A stretch of 38,052 nt of DNA. It comes from an uncultured Bacilli bacterium. Its GTDB lineage: Bacteria > Bacillota_I > Bacilli_A > RF39 > UBA660. The stretch is from the NCBI GenBank assembly GCA_944332265.1, contig CALVJQ010000014.1:1-38052 (forward strand), in the 5' to 3' direction. Shown one piece after another: positions 14,091 through 21,981 of this stretch. Below the pieces are notes generated by a model, which had not been told where the DNA came from, ran no database searches, and worked only from the letters and a program-made list of their open reading frames with translations. Position 1 is the stretch's first letter, and the number at the start of each line of letters is the position of its first letter. The position numbers and the translations under genes were made by a program.

Positions 14091-16895
14091 CTACAAATAT
14101 TTCTCTAAAAATTGACCTGTATAACTTTCTTTAACTTTAACAATTTGCTCTGGTGTCCCAGTAGCTACTACTGTTCCTCCCATATCGCCACCTTCAGGTC
14201 CTAAATCAATAATATAATCCGCAACTTTAATAACATCTAAATTATGTTCAATAACAATAACTGTATCACCGTTATCAACAATTCTTTGCAAAATAACTAA
14301 CAACTTTTTAATATCATCACTATGCAAACCTGTAGTTGGTTCATCTAGAATAAAGACACTTTTACCAGTTGCTTTCTTTTGAAGTTCTTTTGCTAACTTA
14401 ACTCTTCCAGCTTCTCCACCAGACAAAGTAGGAGCAGACTGTCCAAGTTCAATATAAGATAAACCCACATCATACATAACTTGTAACTTACTCTTTACTC
14501 TAGGTATATTATCAAAAAACTCTAAAGCTTCAGAAACACGCATATGTAAAACTTCAGAAATATTTTTTCCTTTAAATTTAACATCTAAAGTTTCACGATT
14601 ATACCTAGTTCCTTTACAAACTTCACAAGGAACATAAACATCTGGCAAAAAATTCATTTCAATTCTTTTAACACCATCGCCATAACAAGCTTCGCAGCGG
14701 CCACCTTTTACATTAAATGAAAAACGATTCTTACCATAACCTCTCATCTTAGATTCTTTCATATTCGCAAAAACATCACGAATGTCATCAAACACTCCAA
14801 CATAAGTAGCTGGATTACTTCTAGGAGTTCTTCCAATAGGATCCTGCGTAATATGAACAACTTTATCAATATTATCCATTCCTTTAATTTCTTTACAATT
14901 TCCTACTATTGTTTTAGACTTATAAACTTTTTTAGTTAAAGCATTAAACAAAATATCATTTACTAAAGTTGATTTTCCACTACCAGAAACTCCAGTTACA
15001 CAAATGAATTTACCTAAAGGGAATTTAACATTTATATTTTTTAAATTATGTTCTTTTGCTCCTCTTACTTCTAAAAACAAACCATTACCTTTTCTTCTCT
15101 TTTTCGGAACTTCAATTTTTTCTTTACCTGTTAAATAACGACCAGTTAAAGAATTAGGATTAGCCATAACTTCTGCTGGCGTTCCTGCTGCCATTACATG
15201 ACCTCCATTGACTCCTGCTCCAGGACCTATATCAACTAAATAATCAGCAGCTAACATCGTATCAGTATCATGTTCTACAACAATTAAAGTATTCCCTAAA
15301 TCTCTCATTTCCTTCATAGAAGCAATCAACTTTTCATTATCCCTTTGATGTAAACCAATACTAGGCTCATCTAGAACATATAAAACACCAGTTAATTTAC
15401 TGCCAATTTGTGTTGCCAAACGAATACGTTGCGCCTCTCCACCAGATAAAGTACTAGCAGAACGATTTAATGTAATATAACCCAAGCCAACATTATTTAA
15501 AAATTCCAATCTATTACAAATTTCTTTAACTAACAATTCACTTATTTTCTTTTGCTCATTACTAAGCTTTAAATTACACATGAAATGATATAAATCTTCA
15601 ATACTCATAGCTGTCATATCATAAATATTTTTCTTATTAATAAAGACATTCAAAACATTACTTTTTAAACGAGTTCCATGACAAAGAGGGCATTCTTGCT
15701 CAATCATAAAACCTTCTATCCATTCACGTATCCAACCAGCAGTTGTTTCTATTTGACGTCTCTCTAAATTATTAACAATTCCTTCAAAAAAATCACTTTT
15801 AGTTCGAATATTACCATTTTTAGATACATATTTAAAATCTAAAACCTCAGGTGTACCATATAAAATTTTATCTAATTTATCTCTAGGAATTTTCTCAATC
15901 GGCATATTTAAATCAATATCATAAAAATCTGCTACTGTTGCTACTTCTGTATACATTGTATTTTGATCTTGAGTTAAAGTTAAAATTCCACCTTGATTAA
16001 TACTTTTTTTACGATCAGGAATTAATAAATCTTCTGATATTTTCATCTTCATGCCTAAACCATTACATTCTGGGCAAGCTCCCCAAGGAGAATTAAAAGA
16101 AAACATTCTTGTTTCTAAAAGAGGCATTGAATAATTACAATGAATACAAGCATAATTTTCACTCATTAACAATTCTTCTGAACCGATAATATTAAACAAA
16201 GTCATTCCATTAGCTAAAGCACAACTAGTTTCTATTGATTCAAATATTCTACTTCTATCACTATCTCTAACTACAACACGATCAACAATAACCTCAATAT
16301 TATGTTTTTTATTCTTTTCCAGTTTAATATCCTCTGCTAAATCATAATGTTCTCCATCTACTCTAACTCTACTATACCCTTTTTGGCGCAAATCATCTAA
16401 TAGTTGAACTTGCATTCCTTTTTCACCACGCACAACAGGTGCCATTATTTCTAATTTAGTTCCTTCAGGAAATGACATAATTTTATTAGTCATTTCTTCA
16501 ATACTTTGACTTTTAATAGGCTCATGATGATTTGGACAATAAGGAACTCCAATACGGGCAAATAATAACCTTAAATAATCATATATCTCTGTTACTGTCC
16601 CAACAGTACTACGAGGATTATTATTAGTACTCTTTTGATCAATACTAATACTTGGACTCAATCCCTCAATGCTATCAACATCTGGCTTACTACTTCCACC
16701 TAAAAATTGTCTGGCATAAGCAGATAAACTCTCTACATACCTTCTTTGTCCTTCAGCATAAATAGTATCAAAAGCTAAACTACTTTTACCAGAGCCAGAA
16801 ACTCCCGTCATTACAACTAACGAATTCTTAGGAATTTCCAAATCAACATTTTGTAAATTATTTTCTCTTGCTCCCTTTATTATTATTTTGTCCAT
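14091..16895 (-). CDS. uvrA: Excinuclease ABC subunit A
   Basis: Damage-sensing ATPase of nucleotide excision repair; a UvrA dimer loads UvrB at the lesion. The 934 residues have two ABC ATPase halves. Each has a Walker A (GVSGSGKSSLAFD at about 31-43 and GVSGSGKSTLVND at about 636-648) and a signature (LSGGEAQRIRLA and LSGGEAGRVKLA). Zinc-binding Cys pairs appear in CIHCNYS, CPECNGLG, CPLCHGTR, CEACYGDG and CEVCKGTR. The start follows AGGAGG, and the first 38 bases overlap the end of the upstream gene. uvrB is 9 kb away rather than adjacent as in most Bacilli. Confidence 0.98.
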   Translation of the reverse strand: MDKIIIKGARENNLQNVDLEIPKNSLVVMTGVSGSGKSSLAFDTIYAEGQRRYVESLSAYARQFLGGSSKPDVDSIEGLSPSISIDQKSTNNNPRSTVGTVTEIYDYLRLLFARIGVPYCPNHHEPIKSQSIEEMTNKIMSFPEGTKLEIMAPVVRGEKGMQVQLLDDLRQKGYSRVRVDGEHYDLAEDIKLEKNKKHNIEVIVDRVVVRDSDRSRIFESIETSCALANGMTLFNIIGSEELLMSENYACIHCNYSMPLLETRMFSFNSPWGACPECNGLGMKMKISEDLLIPDRKKSINQGGILTLTQDQNTMYTEVATVADFYDIDLNMPIEKIPRDKLDKILYGTPEVLDFKYVSKNGNIRTKSDFFEGIVNNLERRQIETTAGWIREWIEGFMIEQECPLCHGTRLKSNVLNVFINKKNIYDMTAMSIEDLYHFMCNLKLSNEQKKISELLVKEICNRLEFLNNVGLGYITLNRSASTLSGGEAQRIRLATQIGSKLTGVLYVLDEPSIGLHQRDNEKLIASMKEMRDLGNTLIVVEHDTDTMLAADYLVDIGPGAGVNGGHVMAAGTPAEVMANPNSLTGRYLTGKEKIEVPKKRRKGNGLFLEVRGAKEHNLKNINVKFPLGKFICVTGVSGSGKSTLVNDILFNALTKKVYKSKTIVGNCKEIKGMDNIDKVVHITQDPIGRTPRSNPATYVGVFDDIRDVFANMKESKMRGYGKNRFSFNVKGGRCEACYGDGVKRIEMNFLPDVYVPCEVCKGTRYNRETLDVKFKGKNISEVLHMRVSEALEFFDNIPRVKSKLQVMYDVGLSYIELGQSAPTLSGGEAGRVKLAKELQKKATGKSVFILDEPTTGLHSDDIKKLLVILQRIVDNGDTVIVIEHNLDVIKVADYIIDLGPEGGDMGGTVVATGTPEQIVKVKESYTGQFLEKYL

Positions 16896-17415
16896 CTTCT
16901 AACCTCCTCTTAAGCTTTAATATTTCTTCACTTGTTAATAAAACATCTCTATCAAAAGCTTGTTTAAAACCAAATTGAAAATATAACAAAAATCTACTTA
17001 ATCGATAATCTCCACTAAACTTCTCCCAAAATAACATCTTTTCTTGTTCATTTAATCTAAAAGTTGCTAAAAACTTTTCAATATTAAATCCATTATCAGA
17101 TAACATCAAATTAATGATTTCTTCTCTAGTTAAAAATTTATTGATAGTAATAGTTGATACCACATACATATCATAATAACCATAATATTCATCATCATAT
17201 CTTAAACAATTCCCACTACCAGTAACTTTTGCAACCAATACATTATCATCTACATATCTAAATACATCAGCTAATTCAGTACATAGATGAAAACCACAAC
17301 CAAAAGAACCAAATTTAACTTTTCCCTCTATATGATAAGTTTCACCTTCTACAAAAGACTTTCCATATCTATTAGTTTTATCTAAATTAAATGCCTTATA
17401 CCCGTCAATTTTCAC
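16858..17415 (-). CDS. DUF7666-like protein of unknown function
   Basis: The N-terminal half begins KIDGYKAFNLD, then GKSFVEGETYHIEGKV and GCGFHLCTELADVFRYVD. That order (GYKAFN, G..Y.VG..Y, GFH.C..L.DVF) is the pattern of DUF7666-type proteins often met in phages and mobile regions; the link is by memory of the motif, not by a search. The C-terminal half looks helical, with a Lys/Arg-rich end. The start is GTG 17415-17413, six bases after AAGGAG. The gene is two bases from the radical SAM gene and overlaps uvrA by 38 bases, so all three are transcribed together. Confidence 0.6.
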   Translation of the reverse strand: MKIDGYKAFNLDKTNRYGKSFVEGETYHIEGKVKFGSFGCGFHLCTELADVFRYVDDNVLVAKVTGSGNCLRYDDEYYGYYDMYVVSTITINKFLTREEIINLMLSDNGFNIEKFLATFRLNEQEKMLFWEKFSGDYRLSRFLLYFQFGFKQAFDRDVLLTSEEILKLKRRLEDGQNNNKGSKRK

Positions 17416-17417
17416 AT

Positions 17418-18221
17418 CTATCTCCTTAATTCATAAAAATTACATTTTTGACATAAAGGATGAACTTTTACATTATGTCTAAAACCAAGATTAATTTCTT
17501 TAAAAAGTTCGCTACTTATTATATCATTTAAATTTTGTTTGTAAATATTTCCCAAATTAATAATTCCTTGACTATCCAAACAACACGGAACAACAGTTCC
17601 TTCTACTAAAATAGCAATATGATCCCTAGTCCCACGACAACTACCATCTTTATTCCAATAATCATTATCATAAGACGGCCAAATAAATTCTTCTTCAATT
17701 TCAAAAAAGACATTATTAGATAACTTAAGTTTATTTAAATCACCTATATTTACTTTGTAATGTTCATTTAGTTTATCTATTATTTTATCTTTATATTCAT
17801 TTCCTACCCATAGGCGAAAATTAATAATCGTTCCATTATTCACTAAATCATCTGTCTTATTAAAAATATCATTTATATACTTATCTAAAGATTTACCATA
17901 TTTTAATTGAAAACTATGTAAAGAAATATTTAATTGTCTAATAGGTATTTGACTATCTAATCTTTCAATTAAATATCCATTAGTAGTTATATTAACAAAG
18001 TATCTCTTACTAGCCATTAAAATAAGTTTATTAATCAATGGATGCATTAAAGGTTCTCCCATTACATGAAAATATAAATATTTAGTATACCCCTCTAATT
18101 TATCCAATAATATTTTAAACTCTTCTTCTTTAATATTTTTATTAGTTCGTTTATTTCCAATACAAAAAGAACAATTTAAATTACATCTATTTGTAATCTC
18201 AATATATATTTTTTTAAACAT
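17418..18221 (-). CDS. Radical SAM protein with a SPASM-like C-terminal cysteine cluster
   Basis: The start of the 267-residue product, IEITNRCNLNCSFC, carries the CX3CX2C motif (Cys13, Cys17, Cys20) for a 4Fe-4S cluster that cleaves SAM. The GEP-like motif (VMGEPLMHP) and NITTNGYL are also typical. More cysteines follow in the C-terminal part (GSCRGTRDH, VVPCCLD, HPLCQKCNF), the layout of a SPASM/twitch auxiliary cluster. Such enzymes modify peptides or proteins; the substrate is unknown and no precursor peptide is evident nearby. I start it at ATG 18221-18219 after GGTGAG. It has an extended -10 (TGTTATAAT) facing the divergent regulator gene. Confidence 0.85.
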   Translation of the reverse strand: MFKKIYIEITNRCNLNCSFCIGNKRTNKNIKEEEFKILLDKLEGYTKYLYFHVMGEPLMHPLINKLILMASKRYFVNITTNGYLIERLDSQIPIRQLNISLHSFQLKYGKSLDKYINDIFNKTDDLVNNGTIINFRLWVGNEYKDKIIDKLNEHYKVNIGDLNKLKLSNNVFFEIEEEFIWPSYDNDYWNKDGSCRGTRDHIAILVEGTVVPCCLDSQGIINLGNIYKQNLNDIISSELFKEINLGFRHNVKVHPLCQKCNFYELRR

Positions 18222-18237
18222 ATGGCTCACCACATAC

Positions 18238-18310
18238 AATTATAACATACCTTTGTTCGATAAAAAACAAAAAAACAATATATAAATAACATTTATAAAA
18301 TGTTATAATT
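18238..18310. promoter_or_regulatory. Divergent promoter region with inverted repeats
   Basis: The 11-mer ATGTTATAATT occurs once on each strand: minus at 18248-18238 and plus at 18300-18310. Each supplies an extended -10 (TGTTATAAT) for one of the two divergent genes. A perfect inverted repeat ATAACATT-TATAA-AATGTTAT (18286-18306) overlaps the plus-strand -10. It is a natural candidate operator for the XRE regulator it precedes. Good -35 boxes are not evident. Binding is inferred. Confidence 0.5.
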
Positions 18311-18367
18311 AACACTTCTATCACATAATTCTTTTTTCTATAAAATTAAATTAACGGAGTTGATTTC

Positions 18368-18703
18368 ATGAATAGAATTAAAGAACTAAGACAAAAAAGA
18401 AACATAACTCAAATAAGATTAAGCACTGAAATTGAAGTTTCCCAAGAAACTATTTCAGCATATGAAAATGATAAAGCTGAACCAAGATTAGACAATTTAG
18501 TTAAAATTGCTGATTTTCTAAACACATCAACAGATTATTTACTAGGTAGAACAGATGATGATTCTCCTCTAATTGATTTAGCTAATAATGTTGTCGACAA
18601 ACAATTAAATGAATTAATTAACAACTATGCACGTTTAAATAATCTTCAAAGAAAAGATTTAGTATGGTATAGTGGCATAATTGAAAATAAAGATCTAAAA
18701 TAG
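18368..18703 (+). CDS. XRE (Cro/CI) family transcriptional regulator
   Basis: The only gene on the plus strand. The 111 residues begin with a classic helix-turn-helix: IKELRQKRNITQIRLSTEI, then VSQETISAYENDKAEP and LVKIADFLNTSTDYLLGRTD (about 4-60). A short C-terminal helical region follows (about 70-111), probably for dimerisation. A GGAG site sits 10 bases before the ATG. It diverges from the radical SAM-DUF7666-uvrA run and converges with the gene at 18718. The inverted repeat in its own promoter suggests autoregulation and perhaps control of the divergent genes; the signal is unknown. Confidence 0.85.
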   Translation: MNRIKELRQKRNITQIRLSTEIEVSQETISAYENDKAEPRLDNLVKIADFLNTSTDYLLGRTDDDSPLIDLANNVVDKQLNELINNYARLNNLQRKDLVWYSGIIENKDLK

Positions 18704-18720
18704 ACCTTTATTTTTTTTTA
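18684..18720. terminator. Bidirectional terminator between convergent genes
   Basis: Arms 18686-18696 and 18702-18712 pair over 11 positions with one mismatch (AATAAAGATCT/AGACCTTTATT), 5-base loop, then a run of Ts on the plus strand; extra A-T pairs extend the stem. It ends the XRE gene and overlaps the stop of the gene at 18718. Confidence 0.78.
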
Positions 18721-19452
18721 CTTATTATCATCTTGTACAATATTAACTTTAGCCATCTCTTCAGGTGAAGACTTAGTAATTACAACATTTCTACCTTTTT
18801 TTACATTACCTATACCATCTAAAGAATCAGCCATCTTTTTCAAATCCTGAATAATTTTATCAGAATCTTTATTAGACATAAAATCAAAATAATCCATCTC
18901 ATCACCTATTAAAGATTTATATGGATCATTAGGTCCATAAACAATTGGTGGAATAGTAATTCGATCTTTATCATATTTTAAACATTTATTAAAATTATTA
19001 ATTACACCAACAACTTCCATTCCCATATACTGTGCTTTAATATCAAGCATCGCTTCTAAACTAACATCAAATCCATCACTATTCTGTTTTTTCATTTCGT
19101 CAGTCTGTTTCATAAGAGTTTCAATATTTCTTAAGCCAAAAACACCAATCAACTTTTCCCTATCATATTCCTCATAATCATCAATATCTTTCATTAACCC
19201 ACGTGATAAATGTCTACTTACTAAATCTTCAGCAGTCGTTTCTGGTACTTCAACATTATAATCCATACTCTTATACTTTCCATTTTCCATTTGAATAAAA
19301 AAAGACAAAAAATTATCAACATAAGTATATAAAAATACATCGTATATAATTCTTCCATTTTCCAAAGTTGTTAATATTGTAAGACTTTTACGTACTCCAT
19401 AACCAGCGAAAATATATTTAGCAGGAAAACTCTTAAACATATAACCTAACAT
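18718..19452 (-). CDS. Protein of unknown function
   Basis: No family recognised. The 244 residues contain no membrane segment. A beta-rich N-terminal part (about 1-75, KSLTILTTLENGRIIYDVFL) is followed by a charged helical middle, and a C-terminal tail with DPYKSLIGDEMDYFDFM and KDSDKIIQDLKKMADSLDGI. The start ATG at 19452 follows GGGTGA inside the end of the short-chain dehydrogenase gene, two bases away, so the pair is coupled. It ends at the terminator shared with the XRE gene. The coupling suggests a shared process, but nothing in the sequence says which. Confidence 0.6.
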   Translation of the reverse strand: MLGYMFKSFPAKYIFAGYGVRKSLTILTTLENGRIIYDVFLYTYVDNFLSFFIQMENGKYKSMDYNVEVPETTAEDLVSRHLSRGLMKDIDDYEEYDREKLIGVFGLRNIETLMKQTDEMKKQNSDGFDVSLEAMLDIKAQYMGMEVVGVINNFNKCLKYDKDRITIPPIVYGPNDPYKSLIGDEMDYFDFMSNKDSDKIIQDLKKMADSLDGIGNVKKGRNVVITKSSPEEMAKVNIVQDDNK

Positions 19453-19454
19453 AA

Positions 19455-20216
19455 TTATTCACCCTTTTCAATCTTCTTCTTTTGAATACGATACACAATC
19501 TTTAAAGACATTCTATTAGAAATAAAACGATTAAAAAACAAACCCAATTTTACTGTAATACCAGGAACAATAATCAATTTCCTCTTTAGCATTTTATCAA
19601 TACCATATCTAGCTACATATTTGCTATCTAAAGCTTTCATATTAAAAGAACCACCAGCAACCTTATTAAAGTTTGTATTAACTGGTCCAGGGCAAAGACA
19701 ACTAACATGAACATTACTCTTTACTTTTCTTAACTCCTCATATATTCCCATTGTCCATTTAGTTACATAATTTTTCGTTGCATAATATGTATTAAGTATT
19801 GGCCCAGCCAAAAACCCAGCACTACTAGCTACATTTAAAATATATCCTTTATCTTTTTCTACCATATCTTTTAAAAATAACTTAGTTAAAATATGAACGG
19901 CAACAATATTTAAATCTATCATTTTTAATTCCTTATCAATATCTAATTCCCAAGTATTTCCAAATAATCCAAATCCTGCATTATTAACTAAAATATCAAT
20001 ATCTTCATTTTTAAAATTATCATATAATTTAAAACAATTTTCCTTCCTTGATAAATCTGCAGGATACAAAACAACATTAGTCTTAATTTCTTCAGCTGTT
20101 TCTTTTAACTTATTAATATCTCTACTAACTAAAATTAAATCATATCCTAATTTACTTAAATAAATGGCTATGTCTTTTCCAATCCCCGAACTAGCTCCCG
20201 TTACTAATGCTTTCAT
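19455..20216 (-). CDS. Short-chain dehydrogenase/reductase
   Basis: NAD(P)-dependent Rossmann-fold oxidoreductase of the classical SDR type. The 253 residues have the cofactor motif TGASSGIG (about 5-12), NNAG (about 82-85), the catalytic Ser (VASSAG), YATKN (Tyr and Lys of YxxxK) and PGPVNTNF. The Arg after the second strand (SRD) suggests NADPH preference. Near the C-terminus is a hydrophobic, basic helix (GLFFNRFISNRMSLKIVYRI) seen in some membrane-bound SDRs of lipid metabolism. The start is ATG 20216-20214 after AGGTG; an upstream GTG is less likely. Substrate unknown. Confidence 0.9.
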   Translation of the reverse strand: MKALVTGASSGIGKDIAIYLSKLGYDLILVSRDINKLKETAEEIKTNVVLYPADLSRKENCFKLYDNFKNEDIDILVNNAGFGLFGNTWELDIDKELKMIDLNIVAVHILTKLFLKDMVEKDKGYILNVASSAGFLAGPILNTYYATKNYVTKWTMGIYEELRKVKSNVHVSCLCPGPVNTNFNKVAGGSFNMKALDSKYVARYGIDKMLKRKLIIVPGITVKLGLFFNRFISNRMSLKIVYRIQKKKIEKGE

Positions 20217-20281
20217 AACTATCACCTACTATTATTTTACCAAATATCGTCTTCAATAATAAATAAATTTTATCTTCATAT

Positions 20282-20308
20282 ACAAAAAACAGAGTCAAAC
20301 TCTGTTTT
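20282..20308 (-). terminator. Terminator after the pyrophosphatase gene
   Basis: A 10-bp stem (AAAACAGAGT at 20308-20299 with ACTCTGTTTT at 20295-20286), 3-base loop, then Ts on the minus strand, overlapping the stop codon. Confidence 0.9.
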
Positions 20309-21917
20309 AATTCTCTAATAAAGGTGGTATTATTTGTTTCTTTCGCGATACTACTTTATCTAAATAAACACCTTGTTCAATATTTTCTAAACCAAAAGCT
20401 TCTTCAATTACTTCTTTAGCTTCTTCATTAAAGAAAAGATAAGAACCATTTTTTATAATATCAGTCACAAATAACAAAGCTATCTTATAATTACCAACCA
20501 AAGACATATTATTTAACTCAGCTACAAATTCTTCTTTACGTGCCAAAATTTCATCAAAGTCTAAAGTTATTACCTGACCAACTGCCAAATCAGATTCTTT
20601 ATTCTTATAATATTTCATATCTGAATGAATAATCTCTTCAACACTCATTCCTGAAACACTACTAGCAGCCTTAAACATCTTCATTCCATATTCTTGAATA
20701 TCTAATTCAGCAATTTTAGCTAATTCATTTGCCACTTTAATATCCATTTCCGTAACCGTCGGAGACTTAAATAATAACGTATCAGATAAAATTGCAGATA
20801 ACATAATTCCTGCTATATCTTTAGGAATACTAACATGAGCTTCTTGAAACAATCTATAAATTATTGTACAAGTACATCCAACAGGCATACTTCTAAAATT
20901 AATTGGCCTTGAAGTTCCAATAGTTCCTAAATTATGATGATCTATTATTTCTAAAATATTAGCTTCATCAATACCATCACAACTTTGAACTTGTTGATTA
21001 TGATCAACTAAAATAACATTTTTTCTTTCAAAATTACTAGCATCAACTAATCTCATCATTCCTAGACATAAATTCTTCCTATTCACAATAGGGTAATTAG
21101 TATGACCTAATTTATTAGTTACTTCAATAAAATCATTTCTATAATCTGTAACACTAAAAGTAATAGGATGAGGATTAATATTTAATAACTTAACATAATT
21201 ACATAATTTAACCATATTAGCAGTCTTAAAAGTTCCTAATGGAACTCTTATAATATTAACTCTTTTTAATGTTGCCAAATTAATTAAATCTTCACTTAGT
21301 TCTACATTATTTACTAAAAGAACTAATTTAACTCCAGAATTAATTGCATATTCTTGAATCTTATATCTATCTCCAACAATAACAATATCATTATTCGTAA
21401 GATTAACACGATTAATAAACGTCTCACTCTTATAAGCTGCTGCTAATATATTTCCTTCTATCTCATTATCAAATTTTAAAACTTCATAGGCATTTAAAGT
21501 CTCTAAAATATTAGCATAAGATGTATTTAAATACGTAATATCTCCTTCAATTAAATACTTAGATATTTCTTTAACATTTACATAACCTGTTAATTTTTTT
21601 TGTTTATTAACTAAAGGTAAACCCGTAACTCCTAATTTAACTAATAATTTATATGCACTATATATCGAAGAATGTTCTTCAACCATTGCTTCTTTATTAT
21701 AATGCATATTCCTTATCTGAACTTTTACATCATTTAAAAATTCAGGTTCAGGGATATTAAAATATGATAAAACAAATTTTGATTCTTTATTTAAATTACC
21801 TAATACTCGAGGCTCAGTTCTTAGTCCCATTTGATTTTTCAAATAAGACAAACTAATACTTGCACAAACAGAATCAGTATCAGGTACTTTATGTCCAAAA
21901 ATATAAGTAGTTTGCAT
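20307..21917 (-). CDS. CBS/DRTGG-containing manganese-dependent inorganic pyrophosphatase (family II)
   Basis: DHH-family enzyme that hydrolyses pyrophosphate to phosphate. The 536 residues have metal-binding IFGHKVPDTDSVCASIS (6-22), a first CBS repeat (about 75-125, GVTGLPLVNKQKKLTGYV), a DRTGG-like middle domain, a second CBS repeat, then VDHNQ and the signature IIDHHNLGTIGT. The C-terminal DHHA2 domain ends in the substrate-binding SRKKQIIPPLLE. The inserted CBS-DRTGG-CBS module binds adenine nucleotides in known members and tunes activity. The length fits the regulated CBS-PPase class (about 540). A single-gene unit; the start has a modest AAGTGAT-type site. Confidence 0.93.
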   Translation of the reverse strand: MQTTYIFGHKVPDTDSVCASISLSYLKNQMGLRTEPRVLGNLNKESKFVLSYFNIPEPEFLNDVKVQIRNMHYNKEAMVEEHSSIYSAYKLLVKLGVTGLPLVNKQKKLTGYVNVKEISKYLIEGDITYLNTSYANILETLNAYEVLKFDNEIEGNILAAAYKSETFINRVNLTNNDIVIVGDRYKIQEYAINSGVKLVLLVNNVELSEDLINLATLKRVNIIRVPLGTFKTANMVKLCNYVKLLNINPHPITFSVTDYRNDFIEVTNKLGHTNYPIVNRKNLCLGMMRLVDASNFERKNVILVDHNQQVQSCDGIDEANILEIIDHHNLGTIGTSRPINFRSMPVGCTCTIIYRLFQEAHVSIPKDIAGIMLSAILSDTLLFKSPTVTEMDIKVANELAKIAELDIQEYGMKMFKAASSVSGMSVEEIIHSDMKYYKNKESDLAVGQVITLDFDEILARKEEFVAELNNMSLVGNYKIALLFVTDIIKNGSYLFFNEEAKEVIEEAFGLENIEQGVYLDKVVSRKKQIIPPLLEN

Positions 21918-21981
21918 CCAATCACTTCTTCCTTGCCTTTACTTTTATCAGTATATCATACCAATTTTTAAATTAAAATAA

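Noticed and set aside
16858-16895. uvrA/upstream overlap as a frameshift or assembly error
   Set aside because: uvrA has a full N-terminus and its own strong binding site, and the upstream gene has a normal stop; the overlap is best taken as real.
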